DNA of 64,000 nt from Rhodocyclales bacterium (GTDB lineage Bacteria; Pseudomonadota; Gammaproteobacteria; Burkholderiales; Rhodocyclaceae). Below the pieces are notes generated by a model. The model did not search any database, was not told the DNA's origin, and was given only the letters and a program-made list of their open reading frames with translations. The position numbers and the translations under genes were made by a program. Below, one piece after another: positions 24,916 through 32,970 of this stretch. The stretch lies in contig JACRIY010000097.1 in the NCBI GenBank assembly GCA_016235805.1, forward strand, positions 1-64,000, written 5' to 3'. Each line of letters starts with the position of its first letter. Within the stretch, counting starts at the first letter, position 1.

Positions 24916-26445
24916 TCAGTGGTGGCCGTAGTAGCCGGGCCCGCGCACGTTGTCGTGGCTGGGCATGGGGGCCGCAGCGCCGCCCAGCAGGCTGCTGCCC
25001 TGGCGGTCCAGGCCGCACTCCAGGATCGACTTCACGCTGCGGTAGTTCGGCGCCCGGATGGACTGCGCACGCGCGCAGGCGGCCTCCAGGCGCTCGTCGC
25101 CGTACTGCCGGGCCAGGCGCATCAGGCCCAGGCAAGCGCGGTAGCCCTGCTCGGGGTGCGGGCGATGCTGCATCTGCCAGCGCACCACGGCGGCGGTGGC
25201 CGCGCCGATGCGCTCACCCCAGCCGATGAGCTTGGCCGGCGTCCACTGCCGGTGCGCGCGGTGCGAGGCCGGCATGTGCTCGGCCACGGTGGTGAAGCCG
25301 CCGACCCTGGCGTTGCGAGCGTGCGCGGCGATGCGCTGGCGGCGCAGCAGCACTTCCAGCGTGCTGGCCGTGATGCGCAGTTCCACCGCCGCTCCGACGT
25401 GCTGGTGCGGCACCGAGTAGTAGTGGCCCTCGAAGGCGACGTGGTAGTCGATGTTCACCCGCGCGGGCTTGAACTGCGCCAGCACCATGGGCTGCTCCGG
25501 CAGCGGCTTGAGCGCCGGGGCGTCCAGCGCCTCGAAGGCGCTGCGCCGGCAGCCAGGCAGCTTCTTGAACGGCCGCTGGTTCAGTTCGGCCAGCAGCGAC
25601 GCTATGGCCGCGTTGAGCTCACCCAGGCTGAAGAAGCGCCTGTTGCGCAGCCGCGCCAGGACCCAGCGCTCGACCACCTGCACCCCGACCTCCACCTTGG
25701 CCTTGTCCTGCGGCCGACCCGGGCGCGCCGGCAGCACGGCCACGCCGTAGTGCTCACCGAGCTCCTGCATCAGCCGGGCGGTGACGGGCTCGTAGGCGTC
25801 GGGGTTGGCGATCAGCGCGCGCGGCTGGTCGGGCACCAGCAGCCGGGGCACGCCGCCGATGAACTCCAGCGTCGCGATGATCGAGGCCACCCAGTCGGCG
25901 GCGGTCTGCTGCCAGGTGGCGCAGGCATAGGTGTAGTTCGACGCCCCCAGCACCGCCACGAACACCTGGGCGCGGCGGACCTCGCCCGTCACGGCGTCGA
26001 CCACCGGCACCGTCTGGCCGGCGTAGTCCACGAACAGCCGTTCGCCGGCCGGGTGCAGCTGGCGCATCGAGCGCTTGAGCAGCTTGGCCCAGGCGCGGTA
26101 CTTGTCGCAGAAGGCGCTGTAGCGGTAGGCCTGATCGCCAGCACCCGAGCGGTACTCCTCCCACAGCAGTTGCAGCGTCACGCCGGGGCGCTTGAGTTCC
26201 TGGTGCAACGCGGCGTAGTCGGGCTCGCGCCGCTGCGTGCTGCGCGGGCGCGGCGGCGGGTACAGCCGCGCCTGCAGTTCGTCGTCGCTCAGCGTACTGG
26301 CCGCCGGCCAGTCGATGCCGGCGCTGCGCGCGTACAGCGCGATCTCGCTGACGGTGGTCTTGCTGATGCTCAGCGCCGCGGCCACTTGCCGCGTGCTCAG
26401 GCCGGAGTCGGCCAGTAGTTGCAGTGTTCGTCTGATCTTGCTCAT
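24916..26445 (-). CDS. istA: IS21 family transposase IstA
   Basis: This 509-residue protein has an N-terminal helix-turn-helix (STRQVAAALSISKTTVSE), then an RNase H-like DDE core: FVDYAGQTVPV (first Asp), LVPDQPRALI (second Asp) and AKVEVGVQVVERW (Glu). The C-terminal beta-barrel segment is YHVAFEGHYYSVPHQHVG. ATG 26445 is chosen to match the usual MSKIRR start, with AAGGG upstream. It appears intact. Confidence 0.92.
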   Translation of the reverse strand: MSKIRRTLQLLADSGLSTRQVAAALSISKTTVSEIALYARSAGIDWPAASTLSDDELQARLYPPPRPRSTQRREPDYAALHQELKRPGVTLQLLWEEYRSGAGDQAYRYSAFCDKYRAWAKLLKRSMRQLHPAGERLFVDYAGQTVPVVDAVTGEVRRAQVFVAVLGASNYTYACATWQQTAADWVASIIATLEFIGGVPRLLVPDQPRALIANPDAYEPVTARLMQELGEHYGVAVLPARPGRPQDKAKVEVGVQVVERWVLARLRNRRFFSLGELNAAIASLLAELNQRPFKKLPGCRRSAFEALDAPALKPLPEQPMVLAQFKPARVNIDYHVAFEGHYYSVPHQHVGAAVELRITASTLEVLLRRQRIAAHARNARVGGFTTVAEHMPASHRAHRQWTPAKLIGWGERIGAATAAVVRWQMQHRPHPEQGYRACLGLMRLARQYGDERLEAACARAQSIRAPNYRSVKSILECGLDRQGSSLLGGAAAPMPSHDNVRGPGYYGHH

Positions 26446-26524
26446 GAGGACCCTTGGTGTGGGCATCGCCGCTCCGGCCAAAAAAGCCGGGCAGCCTATG
26501 CCTCGTTGGGTCACTCAGGACACC

Positions 26525-26648
26525 CCGCCGGTGTCCGCGATCAGAACGGAACGCTGTCCGCCATCAGCGTGGAACGCTGTCCGCCATCACGGCGGAATGC
26601 TGTCCGCCATCACAGCGGAACGGTGTCCGGGATCGCGCGGAATACGCA
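26525..26648. repeat. IS21 right-end repeat array
   Basis: Four to five copies of GTGTCCG/CTGTCCGCCATCA spaced by GGAACG-type blocks precede the right terminus GGAATACGCA. The arrangement mirrors the left array and marks the istA-proximal end of the element. Confidence 0.75.
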
Positions 26649-26654
26649 CTTCAC

Positions 26655-27345
26655 GGTCGGGCCCGCGCTGGATGCTTTGGAGGCGCTGCTCCCCGGGCTC
26701 GGTCAGACCGTCCTCACCACGATCGACCTCACGGGCCCGATGCTGGTGCCGGCCTTCACCGCATGGGACGCGATGGGCGTGGCGCAGGAGTACTTCTGGC
26801 AGGGCGAGGTGAACGAGGAAGTCGCGCTCGACGAGATGTGCGGGGACGACGAAGCGGAGCGGGAGGCTATGCGGGACGGCATGGTGACCCGCAAGATGGT
26901 CGACGAGGCCTTCCCTTCGTGGTCAACGATGTGGCCGAAGCGGCGCAAGAAGGTTCCGCTGCGCGTGCTGGCCACCGTTGCCGCGACTGCTCGCAGCGCC
27001 AAGGCGCGGCGCGTGGCGGACCTTGTGCTCGCGCTCAGGCGCTTGCGGCTGAAGGACGAGTGTCGGCCCCAGGGCGACGGATGGTTCATCGGTTTCGGCC
27101 CGGTGCTGATGTGGCGAGACAACGACCTCACCACGCGCATCTTCGACGACTTCTGCAATGACGCGTGTCAGAGCGAGACCGTCGATTGGTGCGGTGAGCA
27201 TCGCTTCGATCTGCGGGACGACTCGTCAGTCAAGAACTGGATGGCATTGATGAAGCCGCGCTTCAAAGGCATCCGGCTCTTGGACAACTTGATCTTCGAG
27301 TTGTCCGCCGGAGACTGGCGCCGCATACCAAAGGGATTTCGATGA
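26655..27345 (+). pseudogene. PRTRC system protein F, 3' part
   Basis: The frame from the IS21 right junction encodes the C-terminal about 230 residues of protein F. It contains PALDALEALLPGLGQTVL, GVAQEYFWQGEVNEE and a late FKGIRLLDNLIFELS. It ends with TGA overlapping the start of protein B (ATGA). It has no independent start at the junction; an internal ATG could still allow a shorter product. See the 5' part at 23446. Confidence 0.8.
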
Positions 27346-28067
27346 AGGTTTCGTTCGACATCATTGCGGGCAAGGAAGCCCCGCTCAAGCTCTCGCAGGC
27401 AATTCTTCTGTACGAGGGCGACCGTGGCGTGTGCTTCGCCAGCGTGCACGGCATCGACGCCTCCGGCAAGCAGCCGCTCATTCTCGAAGGCCGCGCTTTC
27501 ACGTCGGAGGCTGCTGTTCGTCTGGCACTGGACTTGTCCAACAACGCGATGCGCGGCGGGTTCGTGCCGTCCGAACTGCTCTATCTCGATGGCAATGCGA
27601 TGGCTTGGTGGGTGCCGCCGGCGCGCCGGCACATCGCCTTTCGCTCGGAGAAGCTTGGAGCGCCGGAAAGGGGTGAGGTGGTGCCGCATCCGGGCCTAGT
27701 CTTCCGTGCCGAGCACGGCCGGCGCTGGAGCGTGTGGGCCGTGAAGGGCTCGGAGCGCCCCCACGAGGGCACTCCGCTCTATCAGGCGCCGTACTTCAAC
27801 GTCTACGCGGATGGCGGCATCTGCACCGGCAACGTTCATCTACCGGATGGGACCACGGCCGAGCGCATCAAGGCATGGAACGATGCCTTCTTCGGGTCCT
27901 TCTTCACGCACCCGAATGTGCAGGGAAAGCTGGTGACCTACAAGGGCGGCACCTTCAAGTTCTGGGCGGACATGCTGGACGGCCGGCACCGCGAGTTCCC
28001 TGAGCACGTGCTGGTTCCCTTCCAACGCACCTTGGGCCAGATGCTCGGGCTGCGGGGACAGGCATGA
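27342..28067 (+). CDS. PRTRC system protein B, candidate E2-like protein
   Basis: This 241-residue protein fits PRTRC protein B. Residues about 110-175 read PHPGLVFRA, WSVWAVKG, then PLYQAPYFNVYADGGICTGN. The last segment resembles the E2 ubiquitin-conjugating signature, where an Asn-Val/Ile, a glycine turn and a catalytic Cys occur in order; here the Cys is in GGICTGN. An E2-like role with the ThiF E1-like protein is inferred. The start overlaps the F stop (ATGA), and the gene overlaps A by four bases. Confidence 0.8.
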   Translation: MKVSFDIIAGKEAPLKLSQAILLYEGDRGVCFASVHGIDASGKQPLILEGRAFTSEAAVRLALDLSNNAMRGGFVPSELLYLDGNAMAWWVPPARRHIAFRSEKLGAPERGEVVPHPGLVFRAEHGRRWSVWAVKGSERPHEGTPLYQAPYFNVYADGGICTGNVHLPDGTTAERIKAWNDAFFGSFFTHPNVQGKLVTYKGGTFKFWADMLDGRHREFPEHVLVPFQRTLGQMLGLRGQA

Positions 28068-28759
28068 GCATCGATCCACGCGACGCCGCGTTGCAGTCGG
28101 CCTGCCCTGCCGTCCCTGTGCCGCGTTTCGGCGAGCTGCCACCGGCGCCGCCCGGGCAGCGAGTCCTGCTGGCCAGGAACGGGACATTCCTCGAGGTCAC
28201 CCGCTCGTGGCTGCGATGTGTGTTCAAGCTCGCCAGCTCGCCGGCGAAGCCGCCGCTGCCCTACGGTGATATGCAGGAGCAGCTCTCGTTCGCCTTCGGC
28301 GTGATCCCCCTGCGGCTGCTCGACGAGTTCGTCGCTCACGGGCGGCGTGCGCTCCCGAACGAGGCGGCGGGGGCGCTGCTGTTCTCCAAGACGCGCGGCA
28401 CCCTGCGGCTCGTGGTGCATGAGGCGCTCCAGTCCGGGCCCGCCGCCATCCGCTACCGCATCGACCGCATGGAGGCTGATGAGGAACTTGCGATCGATCT
28501 GCACACGCACGGGTTCCTGGGAGCGTGCTGGTCCGCGACGGACGATGCCGACGACCAGGGCGTCAAGGTGTGCGGCGTCTTCGGGAACCTCGACCGGGTG
28601 CGGCCCACGGCCGCGTTCCGCCTTGCCGTCAATGGCTACTTCCGTCGGCTGCCCCATCCCTGGGAGCGGCAGGAGCAGACGCGAGAGGTTGATCTGCAGG
28701 ATCGCTGCCCGACACTGGCTTCAATGGGATTCGAAGCGCACAGCCAATGGAACATCTGA
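28064..28759 (+). CDS. PRTRC system protein A, JAMM-type metalloprotease
   Basis: This 231-residue protein has a JAB/JAMM motif. A glutamate in NEAAGALLF (near residue 103) is followed by HTHGFLGACWSATDD (near 147), which satisfies H-x-H-x7-S-x2-D. Such enzymes remove ubiquitin or ubiquitin-like proteins. In the cassette it could process protein C or its conjugates. The start overlaps gene B (ATGA), and its end overlaps thiF by 13 bases, so the three are probably co-translated. Confidence 0.8.
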   Translation: MSIDPRDAALQSACPAVPVPRFGELPPAPPGQRVLLARNGTFLEVTRSWLRCVFKLASSPAKPPLPYGDMQEQLSFAFGVIPLRLLDEFVAHGRRALPNEAAGALLFSKTRGTLRLVVHEALQSGPAAIRYRIDRMEADEELAIDLHTHGFLGACWSATDDADDQGVKVCGVFGNLDRVRPTAAFRLAVNGYFRRLPHPWERQEQTREVDLQDRCPTLASMGFEAHSQWNI

Positions 28760-29583
28760 TCGATCCACGCCTGCTGCAGCAGCGGGTCCATGTCCACCTG
28801 GTCGGAGTCGGCGGCAATGGCGCGCAGATGGCCGCACGCCTCGCACGGCTGGACATCGCGATGCGCGCGCTGGGGCATCCCGCAGGCCTGAGAGTCACAG
28901 CGTGGGACCCTGACGAGGTGAGCGAATCCAATGTCGGCCGGCAGCTGTACTGCCCTGCGGATGTCGGCCAGAACAAGGCCGTGCTCACGGTCCACCGCCT
29001 GAACCTCTTCTATGGTCTCGATTGGGCCGCGGTCCCGGCGCGCTACGAACCGACCTCGTGGTCCAGCGAGGCGACCTTGGTGGTGTCTTGCGTCGACTCC
29101 CGCAGCGCCCGGCGCGCGCTCCACGGCAGCACTCGCGGCGCCTGCTATTGGCTGGACGTGGGCAACACCGAGTCGACGGCTCAGGTGGTGCTGGGAAAAC
29201 CTGAAGGACTCAGCTGGGACGAGACAAGGTACGGTCCGCGCTTGCCCGTCGTCACCGAGCTGTACCCGGAGCTCCTCGATCCCTCCGTCGCCGACGACAA
29301 CGCGCCTTCGTGTTCAGTGCGCATGTCCCTGGCATCGCAGGGTCTGTTCGTCAACGATGCCGTCGTTACGTTCGGGTGCCAATTGCTCTTTCGGTTGTTC
29401 TCACAGGGCCGGCTCTCGGTCCACGGCGCGGTCATCAACCTGGACACACTCCGAACGGCGCCCATCGAGGTGAAGCCGGAAGTCTGGAAGCGCTTTGGCT
29501 ATCCGGCGGGTGAGACGCCGAACGCGAGACGGCGGGAGCCGGCCGGGAGGCGCTCCCGTAAGGCATCCCTGGCGACGGCCTGA
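28747..29583 (+). CDS. PRTRC system ThiF family (E1-like) protein
   Basis: This 278-residue protein is an E1/ThiF/MoeB adenylating enzyme. The nucleotide loop is VGVGGNGAQM (residues 20-29) and the binding motif is DEVSESNVGRQLY (near 56-68). A cysteine in DNAPSCSVRMS (near 188) sits at the expected thioester position, and a basic tail follows. It probably activates a small protein C terminus, with protein C the nearest candidate. No CxxC zinc pair of MoeB type was noticed. It is the last gene of the cassette. Confidence 0.85.
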   Translation: MEHLIDPRLLQQRVHVHLVGVGGNGAQMAARLARLDIAMRALGHPAGLRVTAWDPDEVSESNVGRQLYCPADVGQNKAVLTVHRLNLFYGLDWAAVPARYEPTSWSSEATLVVSCVDSRSARRALHGSTRGACYWLDVGNTESTAQVVLGKPEGLSWDETRYGPRLPVVTELYPELLDPSVADDNAPSCSVRMSLASQGLFVNDAVVTFGCQLLFRLFSQGRLSVHGAVINLDTLRTAPIEVKPEVWKRFGYPAGETPNARRREPAGRRSRKASLATA

Positions 29584-29664
29584 ACTTTTCGCCGAGCCGG
29601 GCGTCCCCGCCGCGGCGGACCGACGCCTCCCATTGCGGCCCACAGGTTTCGGTAGGGCGGACGG

Positions 29665-29961
29665 GTGCGCGTGGAGGTGGACTTTCCGTTGGTAGGCCGG
29701 GTAGCAGTCGCGCAGCATGCGTGCACCGATGTCGACGAGGTGAACGACGTGCACGAGACCAGCCCACTGCCCGATGCGAACCTGGAGATCGACCTGCGGA
29801 TCCGTCGGTGCTCAACGAGCGGTCTCGCCGCCGTGGTCATCGTTGTCGACGGCATCCCGGCGACAGCGTCGCTGCCGACGGTCGTCGCGTCAATCGTCGG
29901 CTCGTTGCAGATCGCGCTCGGCACACGCCTGCAGGAGGCTCGGCGCGCTGCGGTCCAGTAG
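29665..29961 (+). CDS. weak candidate frame in a 445-base gap
   Basis: A GTG-initiated frame of 98 residues lies between thiF and the membrane protein. It has a plausible hydrophobic end (AAVVIVVDGIPATASLPTVV) but no strong ribosome site and no family I recognise. The rest of the gap (29584-30028) shows no other feature. Antisense frames here look like shadows. Confidence 0.2.
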   Translation: MRVEVDFPLVGRVAVAQHACTDVDEVNDVHETSPLPDANLEIDLRIRRCSTSGLAAVVIVVDGIPATASLPTVVASIVGSLQIALGTRLQEARRAAVQ

Positions 29962-30028
29962 CGCACGCAGTAGAGCGCTTGATGCGACGCAGGCGCGTCC
30001 AAGAATGAATTCAAAGAACGAGGTGAAC

Positions 30029-30328
30029 ATGGAACCATCAGCAAGCGCCGTGGCGCAGACACTGCAGATTCTTGGCTGGGCGCTCACGCTGCTCGGCCAG
30101 GTGCTCAATGGCCTTCGGCTCCGGCAGGGGTTCATCCTCTGGGTCGCCGCCAACGTCGTGATGATCGGCTTGGCCGCCCATGTCGGGCTCTGGTGGTCGA
30201 TCGGCATGTACACGACCAATACCCTCGTGTGCCTGTGGTCTTACCGGCAGTGGCGGCTCGACGAACAGCCACTGCGCCCCATGGTTGAACGGCGCAGCTC
30301 GTGGTGGGGACGTGCGCGATGGAACTGA
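30029..30328 (+). CDS. small PnuC-like membrane protein
   Basis: This 99-residue protein has three likely membrane helices. The region from GWALTLLGQVLNGLRL through WVAANVVMIGLAAHVG to a final WSYRQW resembles the C-terminal half of PnuC nicotinamide riboside transporters (spaced W, N and YRxW). It is about half the usual length, so it may be a partial family member or unrelated. ATG 30029 follows GAGGTGAAC. The end overlaps the helicase gene by ten bases. Confidence 0.5.
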   Translation: MEPSASAVAQTLQILGWALTLLGQVLNGLRLRQGFILWVAANVVMIGLAAHVGLWWSIGMYTTNTLVCLWSYRQWRLDEQPLRPMVERRSSWWGRARWN

Positions 30329-31767
30329 CGGACGAGCAGCTGCGCGTCGTGCGCTCGCGGGCAGGGCGACTCAGTGTCCAGGCCGGGGCGGGCGCTGCGA
30401 AGACCACGACCCTCTGTGAATATGCGGCGGCGAGGCCGGGCCGGCGAATCCTCTACCTGGCCTTCAACAAGTCGATCCAGCTCGAAGCTCAGGAGCGCAT
30501 GCCGGCCAACGTCACTGCGCGCACAACCCACTCGGTTTCGTGGCGCAAGGCTGCGGAGTTGTTCGGGCAGAGGGCGAAGGACCGCGTGGGCAACACCTAT
30601 CCCTCGACCGTCGCGCGCACCTTCGGCTGTGGCGCGCTCGTCGCGACGGCGGCACTGCAGACGATCGCGAGATGGTGCGGTGCGCTCGAACGCCAGATCG
30701 GCTTGCAACACGTGCCGCCCGAGCTGGCGGCCCGCATGGCGGACCCGAGTGTCGTCGTTGCCGTCGCCCGAGAGGTGTGGTCGGCCATGGTGCAGGGGAG
30801 GGTGCCCGAGGTCAGGCTTCCCCATGACGGCTACCTCAAGCTCTTCCAGATGGACGAACCGGCGCTCCGGGGCTTCGACACGTTCCTTGTCGACGAGGCG
30901 CAGGACCTGAACCTCTGCACCTTCGACATCGTGGCCCGCCAGCGCGGCGGGGTGGTGATGGTTGGCGACGAGGCGCAGGGCATCTACTCCTTCCGAGGCG
31001 CGATGAACGCACTTGCGATCTTCGAGGCCGATGAACAGCTCCCGCTCACGCGCAGCTTCAGATTCGGCGAAGGCGTTGCGGCTGTGGCGAATGCGCTGCT
31101 GTCCGCGTTCAAGCCGGGCTTCCAGCGGCCCCTCATCGGCGCAGGCGTTCCAGCCCGCACACGTTTTACCGTCGACACGAAGAAGGGCTTTGCGGTCATT
31201 GCACGGACGAACGCGTGCATCTTCGAAGAAGCCGTCTCGTTCCTCGCACTGAACCGGCGCTACCACTTTGTCGGCGGCACCGAGGGCTACAAGCTGGAGA
31301 AGATCCTCGACGCGTACTACCTCTCCTGTGGCGACCGAGGCCTGATGCGTAACCCCTACCTGCGGTCGTTCGAGTCGTTCGAGGATCTGGCCAGTCTGGC
31401 GGAGGAGGCGGAAGACCCGGAGCTGAAGCACCTGGTGCGCGTGGTCTGCGAGTACGGGCATCGCGTGCCGGATCTCGTGGATGAGATCAAGTCGCGTCAC
31501 GTTGAGCTGGACAAGCAGGCGTGGCGGTGCTTCGACGGCATCTTCCTCAGCACCGCACACAAGTCCAAGGGGCTGGAGTTCGAGCAGGTGTGGCTCGCCG
31601 ATGACTACATGCGCTTCTTCGAGGACGGCAAAGAGGTCGACCCGGATGAGGTGGTGCAGGAGGAGGTGCACATCCTCTATGTCGCCCTCACGCGCGCGCG
31701 CGCTGCCCTGCGGCTGTCCGAGTCGCTGGAGGAGTGGCTGCGTCACAAGCAACTGATGCCAGCCTAA
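30319..31767 (+). CDS. UvrD-like SF1 helicase
   Basis: This 482-residue protein has SF1A motifs: Q-like ELTDEQ at the start, a variant Walker A AGAGAAKTTT (near 21-30), FLVDEAQD (near 191), GDEAQGIYSFRGA, TAHKSKGLEF (near 411) and YVALTRAR (near 454). It is compact and closer to Fbh1-type than to full-length UvrD. The middle GK of Walker A is AK, which may be tolerated since the Lys is kept. ATG 30319 lies within the end of the upstream gene. A DNA repair or replication role is inferred. Confidence 0.75.
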   Translation: MELTDEQLRVVRSRAGRLSVQAGAGAAKTTTLCEYAAARPGRRILYLAFNKSIQLEAQERMPANVTARTTHSVSWRKAAELFGQRAKDRVGNTYPSTVARTFGCGALVATAALQTIARWCGALERQIGLQHVPPELAARMADPSVVVAVAREVWSAMVQGRVPEVRLPHDGYLKLFQMDEPALRGFDTFLVDEAQDLNLCTFDIVARQRGGVVMVGDEAQGIYSFRGAMNALAIFEADEQLPLTRSFRFGEGVAAVANALLSAFKPGFQRPLIGAGVPARTRFTVDTKKGFAVIARTNACIFEEAVSFLALNRRYHFVGGTEGYKLEKILDAYYLSCGDRGLMRNPYLRSFESFEDLASLAEEAEDPELKHLVRVVCEYGHRVPDLVDEIKSRHVELDKQAWRCFDGIFLSTAHKSKGLEFEQVWLADDYMRFFEDGKEVDPDEVVQEEVHILYVALTRARAALRLSESLEEWLRHKQLMPA

Positions 31768-31779
31768 CTCGCGCCTTGC

Positions 31780-32292
31780 ATGGCGCCGATCAGCCCCGAG
31801 CATCTCCACCAAAGGAGATTCGACCCCATAAAGCCCATCGTCCGCTACCTGCGTCTGCACTGCTCCACGCCCACTGCGTGTCCGGTGCCCGGTCGCGACG
31901 GCATCCTCGCCGTGGCGGCAATCAAGGAATCTGCAGGCCTGGCACGCCTGCTCCTCGTCGACATGTCGCCGTGGGGCCGCAACGACGGCGCCTCCGTGAC
32001 GAACGCGGCACTCACTCTCATCGAGGCCGCGCACCGCCGGCTGATCAGAGGGTTCGGCATCCCCCTGTCGGACACGATGTGCGTCGAGCTCGATGGCAGC
32101 GGGCACTTCGATCTCTTGGTCGACATGGGGGATGGGGCGGGCATCCGGCATCGGCCCTTGATTGCGGGCGAACGCGCGCTTCCAGCGCGCACTCGCGAGG
32201 CGTTCCTCTGGTGGGCGGGCGACGTGGGGCGCCAGATGCTGCGGACAGTGGACGCGGTCCGTGAGGGGGCATGGGCGGGCGCCGAGGGTTGA
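31780..32292 (+). CDS. unknown protein with an apparent ATG-to-ATA start
   Basis: The frame has 170 residues from ATG 31780, which lacks a ribosome site. An excellent AAAGGAG sits at 31811-31817, and the in-frame codon about ten bases after it is ATA (31828), followed by KPIVRYLRLH. The ancestral start was probably ATG at 31828, mutated to ATA. The protein is then 154 residues, with a Trp-containing C-terminus. No family was recognised. Confidence 0.5.
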   Translation: MAPISPEHLHQRRFDPIKPIVRYLRLHCSTPTACPVPGRDGILAVAAIKESAGLARLLLVDMSPWGRNDGASVTNAALTLIEAAHRRLIRGFGIPLSDTMCVELDGSGHFDLLVDMGDGAGIRHRPLIAGERALPARTREAFLWWAGDVGRQMLRTVDAVREGAWAGAEG

Positions 32293-32342
32293 TGCGAGGG
32301 CAAGCGGCGCGAACCTGAACTCACGACACGAAGGAGTCATCC

Positions 32343-32921
32343 ATGGACCTGCGACACCCCGTTCAAAGCCTCACCTGGGCACTGATGCGCGCGTTGGAAC
32401 GCGACCTCAATGGTGTCGAGTCGCCGGTGGCGACCGACCTCCTGACGACGCAAAGCGGAAAGCCGCTGAAGACACGGCCGGCCGAGAAGGACTGCAGTGT
32501 CGTCCTCTTCACGCAGTGTTGGTCGCCGCAGGCGCTCGGCTTCGAGCGCGGCGACGGCGGCGCCCATGTAGATGCCGAGACCATCGTCATTACCGGCCCC
32601 TGCGGCGACGCCTGCGTGTACGTCTCGACCCAGCTGCTGTACCACGTCGAGGCGCCGAACCGCCGCTTCTTCCTCGACGTCGCTGCCCAGCAGATGCGCG
32701 GCAAGGCAGAGGCAGCTTGCTACGAAGGCCGTGACAGCGTGGACGAGGAGGCGTTCGACTACGAGGTTGCGGGCGCCCTCGCCCGAGTCCGCGCAGTGGC
32801 CTCGCGGCTGGATGGCGCGGAAGCCGAGCGTGTCGCGAGGCGACTCGCCGCCTGTGCCGAGGAGTTGCGCCGCCGCGAAAGCAGTTCGACCAGCTTCGGT
32901 CACGCGGCAACCATGGGGTAG
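32343..32921 (+). CDS. unknown protein
   Basis: This 192-residue protein has AAGGAGTCATCC before the ATG. The middle contains a beta-rich stretch (IVITGPCGDACVYVSTQLLY) and the C-terminal third is helical and charged. No family was recognised. It closes the run that began at 30029 and is separated by 49 bases from the oxidoreductase operon. Confidence 0.55.
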   Translation: MDLRHPVQSLTWALMRALERDLNGVESPVATDLLTTQSGKPLKTRPAEKDCSVVLFTQCWSPQALGFERGDGGAHVDAETIVITGPCGDACVYVSTQLLYHVEAPNRRFFLDVAAQQMRGKAEAACYEGRDSVDEEAFDYEVAGALARVRAVASRLDGAEAERVARRLAACAEELRRRESSSTSFGHAATMG

Positions 32922-32970
32922 GGCCGGCCCCCGATCCGAAGACCTGCAGTCCACACAGGGAACGACAGCG

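Larger units (their letters stand above)
23778..26648 (-). mobile_element. complete IS21-family insertion sequence
   Basis: The element is 2871 bp. It starts TGCGCATTCC and ends GGAATACGCA, with related inner repeats, and carries istA and istB reading leftward. The 6-bp sequence CTTCAC is found on both sides (23772-23777 and 26649-26654), as expected of a target duplication. The protein F frame is intact across the junction after removal, so the insertion looks recent. Confidence 0.9.

Noticed and set aside
24904..26418. Rightward 504-codon frame across istA
   Set aside because: istA on the opposite strand is a certain transposase; the rightward frame is a shadow.
30241..32340. 699-codon leftward open frame opposite the UvrD-like gene and its neighbours
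   Set aside because: Spans three separate rightward genes, including intergenic DNA, and lacks any motif; an antisense artefact.
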